Shown: positions 45,672-54,531, numbered from the stretch's first letter. The stretch is 64,000 bases of DNA from Borreliella mayonii (GCF_001945665.1 NZ_CP015780.1:496001-560000); one strand, 5' to 3'. Numbers and translations are program-made. Notes: a model not told the origin generated them from the letters alone.

Positions 45672-46964
45672 TTATTTTTCCTCTTCAATAAATTTATTAA
45701 TTTCATTAACTATAGAATTAAATCTTAATAACATTGATTTTTTGTTTTTTAAAAAATCAAAACTTTTTAAATAGTTTCTGCTAAAAATAAGATCAGAAAT
45801 TTCTGCAATATTACTTATGTCTGTTAGCTTTATAGAGTGTATATTAGTAGCTTTTGTGGGGAGGTCCTTTTTATTTTCTTTTAGAATTAGTTGTAAGTTT
45901 TTTAAATTTCTTATTGTTTGTGGTTTTCCCCCTATATTGATATATTTTGTTATGTTTGTGTTTTTTGCAAGGATAAAATTAGCAATATTTGCTTGATTTC
46001 CTAGTGTAATTAACGTTAGTTCATTAAGGTTCATTTTTGAATTTAAAAATTTTAAATTTTGGCTTGATTTTACTAGTTCAATAATGCTTTGGATATCATT
46101 TTCAGTAGATGCAATATCGGCTTTTTCATTAAGGATATTGGCAGGTTCAATTAAATAACTAATGCTTTTATTGATTACATAGCTAAATATACTTTTATGG
46201 CTATTTTTAATAAAATCGTAGCTTTTCATATGTTTATATTTTGGTGAATATAAATAAACAATTTTTCCTTTCTTAACAAGCCCGCTAACTAGGGATTTAA
46301 ACATTGAATCGTGAGAATAATAAGGAAGTATAAGTAAAACAGAATCATATAATTTTTGGTTATTGCTAATAAAGGCTTGTTTATATATGTTATTCTGTTT
46401 TGGTAAATAATTCATTTCGTTTATAAAAAAAGGATTAAATTCGTACAAAAGAAAGGGATTTTGTTTTTTTAGGCCCAATGTTGAGCTTACAGGATACCAA
46501 ATCGATAAGTTTAAATCATTTTTATGATCTTTAATCCTTATGAATCCAATTTGATAGCTATTATTTTCATCTTTGGGATAATTTACAAAAAGTGCTAAGT
46601 ATGAAAAAATGGTTGCAATAATAACGGTTAAAATGGCAGGTATTACAAGTATTGTTTTTAGTAAAATTGAAATAAATATTCCTTTTGATTGTTTTATAGA
46701 TCTGTTATTATTTCTTCTTCTACTATTTATTATTGTTTTTACGTTTTTAAAGAAGATGATTACCATAAAGATTAAGAATATACTACCAATATATAACATT
46801 AACGGTCTGATTTCTGTGAAGTATAAAGTTATTACAAAAAACGTGCCTGGGAATATTATGAAGTAGTCTTCATAGGTAAATTCTTTTTTAAAATTAAATA
46901 AATTTACTATTAAAAATATGCTAAAACTGGTTAAGAAAACGAGTTCATAAATTTGCGTATCCAT
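45672..46964 (-). CDS. Hypothetical multispanning protein with alpha/beta-hydrolase-like domain
   Basis: A 430-residue protein with about four N-terminal membrane helices (residues 3-125), then a soluble part. LNLSIWYPVS near residue 152, VLLILPYYSHDSMFKSLVSGLVKKG and an ELTLITLGNQANIANFILA strand-turn-helix recall lipase/PAF-acetylhydrolase folds, but the nucleophile elbow (GxSxG) reads LGNQAN, so no catalytic serine is seen. Could be an inactive relative or a chance likeness. It lies upstream of the glucosaminidase gene by 2 bp, in the same unit. Confidence 0.7.
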   Translation of the reverse strand: MDTQIYELVFLTSFSIFLIVNLFNFKKEFTYEDYFIIFPGTFFVITLYFTEIRPLMLYIGSIFLIFMVIIFFKNVKTIINSRRRNNNRSIKQSKGIFISILLKTILVIPAILTVIIATIFSYLALFVNYPKDENNSYQIGFIRIKDHKNDLNLSIWYPVSSTLGLKKQNPFLLYEFNPFFINEMNYLPKQNNIYKQAFISNNQKLYDSVLLILPYYSHDSMFKSLVSGLVKKGKIVYLYSPKYKHMKSYDFIKNSHKSIFSYVINKSISYLIEPANILNEKADIASTENDIQSIIELVKSSQNLKFLNSKMNLNELTLITLGNQANIANFILAKNTNITKYINIGGKPQTIRNLKNLQLILKENKKDLPTKATNIHSIKLTDISNIAEISDLIFSRNYLKSFDFLKNKKSMLLRFNSIVNEINKFIEEEK

Positions 46965-47080
46965 AAAAATAATTTTTCCTTAAATAATTATAAGCATAAA
47001 AGCAACTTTTCCAAAATAGTTTACAAAATTGCTTATTAAATAGTATTAATCTAATTTTAAATTTAAGAGAGAGTGTTTAC

Positions 47081-47110
47081 TTGAAGGAGTTTATTTTTGT
47101 TTAATATAAA
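47081..47110 (+). promoter_or_regulatory. Candidate promoter for the MBL-exoA group
   Basis: TTGAAG at 47081-47086 and TATAAA at 47105-47110 with an 18-nt spacer, about 47 nt before the ATG at 47157. A second option, TTGTTT (47097-47102) with TAAAAT (47120-47125), has a 17-nt spacer. One of them probably serves the divergent gap 46965-47156. Confidence 0.35.
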
Positions 47111-47156
47111 ATGTTGTGTTAAAATAGATTATGTTTACAGGCAAAAGGTAGTAAAT

Positions 47157-47918
47157 ATGGTCGGAACCTTTTTAGGAACTGGTGCTTCAAGTGGTGTTCC
47201 TATGTTAAATTGTAGCTGTAGAGTCTGTACTTCAAGTTTTAGCAAAAATAAAAGATTGAGAAGTTCTTTTTTCCTTAAGTTATCTTCTGGTATTAAATTG
47301 TTGATTGATACAGGGCCTGATATTAGACAACAACTTTTAAGAGAGAATATAGATAGGTTTGATTTAGTGCTTTACACACATGAACATTATGATCATATTA
47401 TGGGTTTTGATGATATAAAGTTTTATACACGAGCTACTCCTTTAAATATTTATGCTAGAGATACTACTATGGTTCACATAATGAATGCTTTTCCACACAA
47501 TTTTTCATCCAAACCTTCTTTAAGTGGAAAAGCAGACATTATTCCTAATGTGGTTAAAGATTTTGAGCCTATTTTTTTTAAAGGTCTAAAGATAGTACCA
47601 ATTCCTTTAATTCATGGAGAGATAGTTAGCTTAGGCTATAGGGTGGGCAATTTAGCGTATCTTACTGATGTTAAATCTATTCCTGAAGCGTCCTATGATT
47701 ATTTAGAAAATTTAGATCTACTTATAATAGATGCTATGAGGATTAAGCCCCATCCGACCCATCTAAATTTTTCAGAAGCTATTCGTGAGATTAAAAAAAT
47801 CAATCCCAAGGTTTCTTACTTTACGCATATTGCACACGATATAATGCATGAAGAATTTGATTATTTGGAAAAAGACAATATCTATTTAGCTTATGATGGA
47901 TTGAAGATTTATATTTGA
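47157..47918 (+). CDS. MBL-fold phosphodiesterase (PhnP-like)
   Basis: A 253-residue metallo-beta-lactamase-fold hydrolase of the PhnP/RNase Z-like group. THEHYDH near residue 79 is the HxHxDH metal motif, with DTGPDIRQQL before it and FTHIAHD near the end; NCSCRVC near residue 19 is a CxCxxC cluster as in PhnP, where it binds a structural metal. The substrate is probably a cyclic phosphate ester. ATG at 47157 has AAAAGG 8 nt before it; an in-frame TTG at 47097 lies in the promoter region. exoA follows by 20 bp. Confidence 0.85.
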   Translation: MVGTFLGTGASSGVPMLNCSCRVCTSSFSKNKRLRSSFFLKLSSGIKLLIDTGPDIRQQLLRENIDRFDLVLYTHEHYDHIMGFDDIKFYTRATPLNIYARDTTMVHIMNAFPHNFSSKPSLSGKADIIPNVVKDFEPIFFKGLKIVPIPLIHGEIVSLGYRVGNLAYLTDVKSIPEASYDYLENLDLLIIDAMRIKPHPTHLNFSEAIREIKKINPKVSYFTHIAHDIMHEEFDYLEKDNIYLAYDGLKIYI

Positions 47919-47938
47919 TTTAAATTTAAAGAGGATTT

Positions 47939-48706
47939 ATGAAATTAATTTCATGGAATGTAAATGGAATTAGAGCTGTTTTAAAGAAAGGTTTTCTTGA
48001 GTTTATAAAAGAATATACTCCAGATATTTTGTGTGTTCAAGAAACTAAAGCTTTAAGAGAACAGTTGCCAAAGGATTTAATTCTTGAAAATTATTATTCT
48101 TATTTTTCAAAGTCAAAGATTAAAGGCTATAGTGGCGTTTGTATTTACTCTAAAGTTAAGCCTATTGCTGTAAATTTACTTGGAAAAGAAATTTTTGACA
48201 ATGAAGGTAGAGGTCTTGTAGCATACTATGATGATTTTGTGTTAATTAATGGTTATTTTCCTAATTCTCAAGCTTTAAGAAAAAGACTTGTTTATAAACT
48301 TGATTTTTTATCTTATGTTGAGAATCTTATAGATTCTCTTGTGGGTGGTGGAAAAAATGTAGTAATTTGTGGTGATTTTAATATTGCTCATACTGAGATT
48401 GACCTTGTAAGTCCTGATTCTAATAGAGACTCTCCCGGATATTATATTGAAGAAACGACTTGGCTAGATAGCTTTTTAAACAAAGGATATGTGGATACAT
48501 TTAGGATATTCAACAAGGAGCCTGGTTGTTATACTTGGTGGAGCTATAGAGCAAGAGCTAGGGAGAGGAATATGGGTTGGAGAATTGATTATTTTATTGT
48601 TAATGAATTTTTTAAGAGAAATGTTAAAAAATCTCTAATTTTAGACAAAGTAATGGGAAGTGATCATTGTCCTGTTTTTTTAGAGTTAGCCTATGTAGTT
48701 AGCTAA
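47939..48706 (+). CDS. exoA: Exodeoxyribonuclease III / AP endonuclease
   Basis: Repairs abasic sites in base excision repair. The 255-residue EEP-fold enzyme has ISWNVNGIRA (residues 4-13), VQETKA with the metal-binding glutamate (near 35), GDFNIAH near 145 and GSDHCPV near 241 with the catalytic histidine. GAGG precedes the ATG at 47939. Length is standard. It lies between the MBL-fold gene and an unknown exported protein. Confidence 0.96.
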   Translation: MKLISWNVNGIRAVLKKGFLEFIKEYTPDILCVQETKALREQLPKDLILENYYSYFSKSKIKGYSGVCIYSKVKPIAVNLLGKEIFDNEGRGLVAYYDDFVLINGYFPNSQALRKRLVYKLDFLSYVENLIDSLVGGGKNVVICGDFNIAHTEIDLVSPDSNRDSPGYYIEETTWLDSFLNKGYVDTFRIFNKEPGCYTWWSYRARARERNMGWRIDYFIVNEFFKRNVKKSLILDKVMGSDHCPVFLELAYVVS

Positions 48707-48721
48707 AGGGAGGAAGCTAGA

Positions 48722-49495
48722 TTGAAAAAAAACATTGCAATTTTTTATTTAATATTTAGTGTTAATTTTAGTTTTGGCATTGATTTGAATGATTTTGATT
48801 TTTACCGTAGTCTTGAAAGGGAAGAATTGATATTTCTTATTAATTTGCTAAAGAGAGAGCAACTTGTTTTGGAAAATAGTTGTGCTTTAGAGTATATTGA
48901 ATTAGCTTATAAGGTGTTAAAAGAAAAAAATATAAATTTATTAATAAAAAATGACAAAGAATTAGCAGTAGATAGTAATACTAAGCATTTAAGACAATCT
49001 AAGGCATATAACAATGCTAGGCTTATCTTTAAAGCCACAAAGGATTTAAATGCTTTGGTTCATATTAGTAGGGATGGGCTTTTAAAGACTTTAGATGGTA
49101 GAAGCGTAGGTGTTAAGGAAAATAAATTTATTATTTTAGATTCTTTTTTGAATAACGATTTTTATGGTGATGTTCCAAGTGAATATACTACTATTGAAAT
49201 TTATAATAAAAGTATTTTAATGCCTAATTTAAATAAATTTCTTCTAGATAAGCGTTCAAATCCTTTTATTTATCTTGAAGATTTTAATAAAAACGTTTAC
49301 TTAAATGATATTCCAAAATTAAGCAAAGAAGAGTTATTGTTTTTATTTTATGAACTATTTCCAGTTTCTAAGTTAAAGAGCTTAAAAGATTGGAATGATT
49401 TTGGATTTTCATCTATTTTAAAATCATTGAATAAAATTTATTCTGAAAAAATAAATTCAATAAGAGGGAGTGCAAATGAATTATCAAAGAATTAA
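48722..49495 (+). CDS. Hypothetical exported protein
   Basis: A 257-residue protein with a signal peptide (MKKNIAIFYLIFSVNFSFG; cleavage about residue 19). The mature part is mixed alpha/beta, with EREELIFLINLLKREQLVLE near residue 30 and a KLSKEELLFLFYELFPVS helix near residue 200. I know no family for it. TTG at 48722 is the start, with GGGAGG 7 nt ahead. Its 3' end overlaps the next gene by 20 bp, suggesting a link to that peptidase. Confidence 0.8.
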   Translation: MKKNIAIFYLIFSVNFSFGIDLNDFDFYRSLEREELIFLINLLKREQLVLENSCALEYIELAYKVLKEKNINLLIKNDKELAVDSNTKHLRQSKAYNNARLIFKATKDLNALVHISRDGLLKTLDGRSVGVKENKFIILDSFLNNDFYGDVPSEYTTIEIYNKSILMPNLNKFLLDKRSNPFIYLEDFNKNVYLNDIPKLSKEELLFLFYELFPVSKLKSLKDWNDFGFSSILKSLNKIYSEKINSIRGSANELSKN

Positions 49496-52277
49496 AAATT
49501 ATTTTAAATTTACAAGTGTTTTTCTATTTTTTTTGTTTTCCTGTGTTTCTAATGAGTTGAAGTTAGATCAAAGTTTGGTAAAGGGGAAGCTTGTTAATGG
49601 GCTAAAATATTATATTTATAAAAATCAAACTCCAAAGAATGCCGTTAATATGGGGATTGTCTTTAATGTAGGCTCTCTTAATGAAGAAGATAATGAGAGG
49701 GGAATAGCGCATTATCTTGAACATATGGCTTTCAATGGTACAAAAGATTATCCAAGAAATTCTATTGTTGATGTCCTTAAAAAATTTGGAATGCAATTTG
49801 GTGCTGACATTAATGCTGCTACTAGTTTCGATTTCACTTATTATAGGCTTGATTTGTCAGACGGTAATAATAAAGATGAAATTGATGAATCTATAAATAT
49901 TTTGAGGAACTGGGCTTCTCAAATAAGTTTTATGAAAGAAGAAATAGATTTGGAGCGAAATATTATTATTGAAGAAAAAAAGCTTGGCGAGACTTATCCT
50001 AGAAGGATTTATGAAAAAATGTATAAGTTTTTGACAAGTGGAAGTCTTTATGAATTTAGAAATCCTATTGGGCTTGAAGAACAGATTTTGTCTTTTCAAC
50101 CAGAGGATTTTAAAAAATTTTATCGAAAGTGGTATAGGCCAGAACTTGCAAGCGTTATTGTGGTAGGAGATATTGATCCTAAAGAAATTGAAGAGAAAAT
50201 AAAAAAACAATTTATTTCCTGGAAAAGTCCGGTCGATAAAATTAAAAAGGTAGAAGTAAGTTTAGATGTGGAGCTTAAAGATAAGTTTTTACTTTTAGAA
50301 GATTTGGAAGTAGGGGATCCTAGTTTAATGTTCTTTAAAAAGGAAATTATTAACTTTGTAAAGACTAAGGATGACCTTTCAAATGCTATTAAAAGGTCTT
50401 TGTTGGTCACTCTTTTTGAAAATAGATTTTCTGAATTAAAGATTGCTGGGGTAAAGCATTTTAAAAATGTTTCAAATAAAGATTTTTTTTCATTTAAATC
50501 AGATAACAATACTATTGTTGCAAGATCTATTTCTTTAAGCTTTGATCCAGATTATTTAAATGAAGGAATAGAAGACTTTTTTTATGAGCTTGAGAGAATA
50601 AGAAAATTTGGATTTACCCAGGGTGAGTTTGAAAAAGTTAAATCTCAATTTTTCAAATCTTTAGAATTAAGGAAAAAAAATATAAATAAAACAAATTCAT
50701 GGGCTATTTTTCAAGATTTGATAGAAATTGCTATTGATGGTTCTAATAAATTTGATATGAATGAATATTGCGATCTTTCTGTTCAATATTTGGAAAAAAT
50801 TGATTTAAAGACAATAAACAATCTTGTAGAAAGAGAGTTTGATGTTAAAAATTGTGCAATTTTTTATTCTTACCGTGGAGGATCACATCCTGTTTTAGCT
50901 TTTAAAGATATTGACAATCTTCAAAAGACAGCTTTAAAAAGAGAGTTAAAGTCTTATGAGAATTCTTCAATTGAAGGTAAATTTTTTAATAAGTCTTTAG
51001 ATGATAAAGATATTATTAGAGAAAATAAGTTTGAAAATGAAATTTCATCATTTGTTCTTGAAAATGGAGTTGAAGTTTATTTTAAATATAATGATCAAAA
51101 AAAGGGAGTAATTGATTTTAGTGCAGCTTCTTGGGGAGGTTTAATTAATGAGGATTTAAGGCTTATTCCTGTTTTGTCTTTTGCGCCTGGAGTAGTATCT
51201 GGTTCAGGTTACGGAGATTATTCTGCATTACAGATTGAAAAATATTTATCAGATAAGGCTATTTCTTTAAGTGTTAGTGTTGGAGCTCAAGAATCATATA
51301 TTTCTGGAAGTTCAGATAAAAAAGATCTTGAAACTCTTTTTCAGCTTATATATTTTACTTTTAAGGAGCCCAAGATAGATGATGTTTTTTTGCAAAATGC
51401 TATTAATAATATAAAAGCATTAATAAAAAGCAATGAAAATAGTTCTAATTATCATTTTAAAAAAGCTATTAGTAAATTTTTAAACAATAATGATCCTAGG
51501 TTTGAAGATGCAAAAGATAGTGATTTACAATATTTTACAAAAGAAAATATTTTGTCTTTTTATAAGAAAAGGTTTACTTATGCAAATAATTTTAAGTTTG
51601 TCTTTGCTGGAGACTCAGATATTCAGACAATAAAGGCGTATTCAAAGAAATATTTAGGGAATCTTAGCTTTAAAGAAATAAGCGAGTATAAAGATTTAGA
51701 TTATTCTTACAGTAAAAATTTTAATAAAATAGTTGTAAGGAAGGGAAAAAATTCAACTAGCTTTGCTTATGTAGTTTATCCTTTTAAATTTGAGTATTTA
51801 GCAGAGACCTCATTAAATTTAAATGCTTTAGCAGATCTTTTAACGGATGGTCTTATAAAAAATATTAGAGAAAAAATGTCTAGTGTTTATGCAATTCAAG
51901 CCTCTTTTGACTCTAATTTAAGGAAAAATGTAGATTCCGATGGTATTTTGTCTATTTTTTTTACTACTGAGCCTAAGGAGCTAGATAATGTTTTAAATTC
52001 TATTAATCGCTATATGATCGAAAGGCAAAAAATAGATTTTAATGATAAAGATTTTTCTTATGTTAAGAAAAATTATATCAAAAATACAAAAATAAATTCA
52101 GAGAAGAATAGTTATTGGATTTCAAATATATTGGCGTCATTATCCTGGTATGGGGTATTTAAAAATAATTTTGGTGTTAAGTTTGTAGAGACAAGCTTAA
52201 ACAAAGATTTAATAAATGAGTTTTTTAAGAAAATTAATCTTGACGAAAGAGCAGAGATATTATTAATACCTGAATAG
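49476..52277 (+). CDS. M16 zinc peptidase lipoprotein
   Basis: A 933-residue M16 (insulinase/pitrilysin) family peptidase. The N-terminal signal ends in a spirochaete-type lipobox LFSC (C23), so it is probably an envelope lipoprotein. HYLEH at residues 79-83 is the inverted zinc motif HxxEH, and the third ligand is likely a glutamate in NIIIEEKKLGE about 75 residues later. Two M16 half-domains follow, the second (from about residue 510) without zinc ligands, as usual. ATG at 49476 is chosen because GAGGGAG (49464-49470) precedes it. It overlaps the preceding gene by 20 bp. Confidence 0.92.
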   Translation: MNYQRIKNYFKFTSVFLFFLFSCVSNELKLDQSLVKGKLVNGLKYYIYKNQTPKNAVNMGIVFNVGSLNEEDNERGIAHYLEHMAFNGTKDYPRNSIVDVLKKFGMQFGADINAATSFDFTYYRLDLSDGNNKDEIDESINILRNWASQISFMKEEIDLERNIIIEEKKLGETYPRRIYEKMYKFLTSGSLYEFRNPIGLEEQILSFQPEDFKKFYRKWYRPELASVIVVGDIDPKEIEEKIKKQFISWKSPVDKIKKVEVSLDVELKDKFLLLEDLEVGDPSLMFFKKEIINFVKTKDDLSNAIKRSLLVTLFENRFSELKIAGVKHFKNVSNKDFFSFKSDNNTIVARSISLSFDPDYLNEGIEDFFYELERIRKFGFTQGEFEKVKSQFFKSLELRKKNINKTNSWAIFQDLIEIAIDGSNKFDMNEYCDLSVQYLEKIDLKTINNLVEREFDVKNCAIFYSYRGGSHPVLAFKDIDNLQKTALKRELKSYENSSIEGKFFNKSLDDKDIIRENKFENEISSFVLENGVEVYFKYNDQKKGVIDFSAASWGGLINEDLRLIPVLSFAPGVVSGSGYGDYSALQIEKYLSDKAISLSVSVGAQESYISGSSDKKDLETLFQLIYFTFKEPKIDDVFLQNAINNIKALIKSNENSSNYHFKKAISKFLNNNDPRFEDAKDSDLQYFTKENILSFYKKRFTYANNFKFVFAGDSDIQTIKAYSKKYLGNLSFKEISEYKDLDYSYSKNFNKIVVRKGKNSTSFAYVVYPFKFEYLAETSLNLNALADLLTDGLIKNIREKMSSVYAIQASFDSNLRKNVDSDGILSIFFTTEPKELDNVLNSINRYMIERQKIDFNDKDFSYVKKNYIKNTKINSEKNSYWISNILASLSWYGVFKNNFGVKFVETSLNKDLINEFFKKINLDERAEILLIPE

Positions 52278-52290
52278 CTTATTTTACTTG

Positions 52291-52334
52291 AAAAACATTC
52301 TTGTTTTTTGGGTTTGATAGAAAGCAAGAATGTT
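52291..52334 (-). terminator. Terminator after the tRNA unit
   Basis: Inverted repeat AACATTCTTG (52294-52303) and CAAGAATGTT (52325-52334), perfect over 10 bp with a 21-nt loop. On the minus strand the second arm runs into TTTTT, as expected of a rho-independent terminator ending the tRNA-Lys/tRNA-Glu transcript. It may also stop the convergent M16 gene. Confidence 0.6.
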
Positions 52335-52356
52335 AAGCCGATTTTTATTAGCAAGA

Positions 52357-52428
52357 CATCCTCTAGGGGAATCGAACCCCTCTTGCCAGGATGAAAACCT
52401 GGAGTCCTAACCGATAGACGAAGAGGAC
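52357..52428 (-). tRNA. tRNA-Glu (anticodon TTC)
   Basis: A 72-nt cloverleaf on the minus strand: acceptor GTCCTCT pairs with AGAGGAT (first pair G-U), the anticodon stem CCAGG/CCTGG closes the loop TTTTCAT with TTC, and the T arm has GGTTCGATTCC. CCA is not encoded. It lies 5 nt after tRNA-Lys(TTT) and is probably cotranscribed with it. Confidence 0.95.
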
Positions 52429-52433
52429 AAAAG

Positions 52434-52506
52434 TGAGCTCAGTAGGACTCGAACCTACGACAAACGCCTTAAAAGGGCGCTGCTCTACCACCTGAGCTAT
52501 GAGCCC
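52434..52506 (-). tRNA. tRNA-Lys (anticodon TTT)
   Basis: A 73-nt cloverleaf: acceptor GGGCTCA/TGAGCTC, D arm with AGCTCAGGTGGTAGAGC, anticodon loop CTTTTAA with TTT, and T arm with GGTTCGAGTCC. No encoded CCA. A consensus promoter stands just upstream. Confidence 0.95.
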
Positions 52507-52534
52507 AAAAGTCACTTTATGACCATTAAAAGTA

Positions 52535-52563
52535 ATAATATATTTATTTTCCAATAATGTCAA
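52535..52563 (-). promoter_or_regulatory. Promoter of tRNA-Lys(TTT)-tRNA-Glu
   Basis: On the minus strand a perfect TTGACA (52558-52563) is 17 nt from TATTAT (52535-52540), and the tRNA begins 28 nt downstream of the -10. One of the best sigma-70 matches in the window. Confidence 0.8.
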
Positions 52564-52614
52564 GTTAAATTGGCATAAAGTTGATAATTTATACCAAAAA
52601 TGTATTTAACAATT

Positions 52615-52687
52615 TGAGCTGCACAGGACTTGAACCTGTAACCAGCGGATTAAGAGTCCGATGCTCTACCACTTGAGCTAGCAGCCC
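52615..52687 (-). tRNA. tRNA-Lys (anticodon CTT)
   Basis: A 73-nt cloverleaf: acceptor GGGCTGC/GCAGCTC, D arm TAGCTCAAGTGGTAGAGC, anticodon loop CTCTTAA with CTT, T arm GGTTCAAGTCC. No encoded CCA. The second lysine tRNA of the cluster, with a promoter of its own. Confidence 0.95.
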
Positions 52688-52710
52688 AGTTTATTAATTT
52701 GCTAACAATA

Positions 52711-52739
52711 AGAATAAATTTTTATAAATTGAATGTCAA
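52711..52739 (-). promoter_or_regulatory. Promoter of tRNA-Lys(CTT)
   Basis: On the minus strand TTGACA (52734-52739) and TATTCT (52711-52716), 17 nt apart. The -35 box overlaps the stop codon of the upstream TPR gene. The tRNA starts 23 nt after the -10. Confidence 0.7.
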
Positions 52740-53380
52740 GGTTTGCTGTTGCTTTTTTTTAATTCTTCTAGTAAATTTTTTGCTTCTAGATTATTAGGAG
52801 AGATTGTAAGAAGTTTGATTAGTGCTTCTTCTGCTAAGATTTTATTTTTTGCATTTATTCTTGATCTTGCTAATTTTATTAATAGATTTTGGTTATTAGG
52901 AGAAAATCGTAATGCATGTTCGTATGCAAAATCTGCTTCATTATATCTTTTTAGCTCATAGAAAGAATCTGCGATCAAATTGTAAACTTTTATTATTCTT
53001 GCTCCTTTAGAATCAAGGCTAATGTATTCTTGAAAGTATTTTAATGCATTTTCATAATTTTTTTGAAAAAAATAAGCTTCTCCTAGTGCTTGAATAATTC
53101 TTATGTCATATTTTTTAATACCAAGTCCTATAATTGCTTCTTTTTCAGCTTTCTTGTATTCTCCTATGGCTATTAAGCTCCATATCAATATTGCCCTGGC
53201 ATCTAAGTTGCTAGGATTTAGCCGAATTTCTTCTGACGTGTTTAAAATAGCTTCTTTAAATTTTCCTTCTTTATATAGAAGAAGAGAGTCTTCTTTTTCT
53301 ATAGCCTGTGATTGTCCGAATAATAAGATTGAATTGGATAGTAGAATTAAAGTTATTTGTAATAGATAAAAAAATTTCAT
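52736..53380 (-). CDS. Exported TPR protein
   Basis: A 214-residue protein with a signal peptide (MKFFYLLQITLILLSNSILLFG) and about five tetratricopeptide repeats (residues 30-205; e.g. AEKEAIIGLGI, ALKYFQEYISLDS, ADFAYEHALRFSPNNQ, AEEALIKLLTISPNN). TPRs mediate protein contacts, here probably in the periplasm. ATG at 53380 is chosen since it overlaps the bactofilin stop as ATGA; a further upstream start is open to 53404 but lies in the bactofilin gene. Confidence 0.85.
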   Translation of the reverse strand: MKFFYLLQITLILLSNSILLFGQSQAIEKEDSLLLYKEGKFKEAILNTSEEIRLNPSNLDARAILIWSLIAIGEYKKAEKEAIIGLGIKKYDIRIIQALGEAYFFQKNYENALKYFQEYISLDSKGARIIKVYNLIADSFYELKRYNEADFAYEHALRFSPNNQNLLIKLARSRINAKNKILAEEALIKLLTISPNNLEAKNLLEELKKSNSKP

Positions 53381-53733
53381 TCTTCTAAATCCTTCATTTC
53401 GCAATTCCCTTTAAATATTGCTCCAGAGTCAATAAAAAGTTCTTTGGTTTTAATATTCCCTATTAATTTACCTGTTTTATAGATTTTAATTGTTTTTAAA
53501 GCTTCAATATTTCCTTTTATTTTGCCATGATTTAGCAAATGTTGGCATTTTATTTCAGCTTCAACATCAGCTTTTTCCCTTAGATAGATTGAGTTTGATG
53601 AGTTTATTAAGCCTTTTAGCTTTCCTTCTATTATTATTGGCTTATTGCTTTCAATATATCCTTCAAATTCAAAATTTTTTTTTATTACATTTTGAGTATT
53701 GCTTTCTTCGAATTCTAAGCTATCTATGCTCAT
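53377..53733 (-). CDS. Bactofilin (polymer-forming cytoskeletal protein)
   Basis: A 118-residue protein of the bactofilin family; these form nucleotide-free filaments that place cell-wall enzymes. The short repeats of the right-handed beta-helix are visible: GYIESNKPIIIEGKLKG, NSIYLREKADVEAEIKC, HGKIKGNIEALKTIKIYKTGKLIGNIKTKEL and SGAIFKGNCEM, joined in order. ATG at 53733 has AGAGG 5 nt before it; the open frame runs back to an ATG at 53775, but that stretch is the palindrome at 53744-53779. It is coupled to the TPR gene. Confidence 0.85.
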   Translation of the reverse strand: MSIDSLEFEESNTQNVIKKNFEFEGYIESNKPIIIEGKLKGLINSSNSIYLREKADVEAEIKCQHLLNHGKIKGNIEALKTIKIYKTGKLIGNIKTKELFIDSGAIFKGNCEMKDLEE

Positions 53734-53743
53734 TGAAACCTCT

Positions 53744-53779
53744 AAAAATGAATGCTTTAATTTTAAAGCATTCATTTTT
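53744..53779 (-). terminator. Perfect palindrome/terminator before bactofilin
   Basis: Two perfect 17-base arms (53744-53760 and 53763-53779) around TT, rich in A on one side and T on the other, so it reads as a terminator on either strand. On the minus strand it follows the BI-1 gene stop by 30 nt and ends in TTTTT directly ahead of the bactofilin ribosome site (53739-53743). Confidence 0.65.
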
Positions 53780-53809
53780 GATTGAATTTTTTATGAATTT
53801 TTTATTATT

Positions 53810-54508
53810 TTAGTCGTTTCTTCTTTGGCCCAAAAATCTTAAAAGATATAAGAATAAATTTATAAAATCCAAATAAAGTTTAAGTGAGGCTACAACTGCC
53901 ATTCTGTTTTTTATTTCAGTGTTGTCTTGTAGCATTTTATCCATTTTAGAAATATTTTGAACGTCATAAGCTGTTAGGCCTGTAAATATGATTACGCCTA
54001 AAATAGATATAAGGAAATTAAGACCTGAGCTTCTAAAAAACATATTAACAAGAGATGCAATAATGATTCCCCATAGGCCCATTATCAGATAGCTTCCCAT
54101 TTTTGTTAGATCTGTTGTTGTAGTGTATCCATAAACAGACATTCCAAGAAATGTTCCAGCAGTAATTCCGAATGTGAATACTATTGATCCTTGTGTATAA
54201 ATCATAAATATAGAAGATAATGTTACTCCTGTTAGTGCTGAGTAGAGCAAGAAAAGAGCTATTGCAGTATTGCTTGATATTTTATTAAGAGCACCACTTA
54301 TTGCATATACAAGCCCAAATTGTATAAGTATTATAGCCATAAATGACATTGAATTTGAGAATATTATTGCTTTGATTGTTTGATTTTCTGAGGTTGCATA
54401 TGCAAACATTGCTGATATTAAAAGTCCAATTGACATAAGCCCGAAAACTTTGGCTAAAAACTTGTTTTTTATTAGTATTTCTTGTTTTTCTTGTGTTAAA
54501 TCGATCAT
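53810..54508 (-). CDS. BI-1 (Bax inhibitor 1)/YbhL family membrane protein
   Basis: A 232-residue protein with seven hydrophobic segments and the family segments GLTAYDVQNI near residue 185 and LYLDFINLFLYLLRFLG at the end. Relatives are calcium-leak or stress-linked channels; the role in spirochaetes is unknown. AGGAGG precedes the ATG at 54508. It is 23 bp downstream of fusA and is followed by the strong palindrome. Confidence 0.9.
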   Translation of the reverse strand: MIDLTQEKQEILIKNKFLAKVFGLMSIGLLISAMFAYATSENQTIKAIIFSNSMSFMAIILIQFGLVYAISGALNKISSNTAIALFLLYSALTGVTLSSIFMIYTQGSIVFTFGITAGTFLGMSVYGYTTTTDLTKMGSYLIMGLWGIIIASLVNMFFRSSGLNFLISILGVIIFTGLTAYDVQNISKMDKMLQDNTEIKNRMAVVASLKLYLDFINLFLYLLRFLGQRRND

Positions 54509-54531
54509 AATAAAGCCTCCTTATTATTTTA

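Noticed and set aside
53744-53779. Bactofilin start at ATG 53775
   Set aside because: That start lies within the palindrome and has no ribosome site; ATG 53733 has AGAGG at good distance. Not fully excluded.
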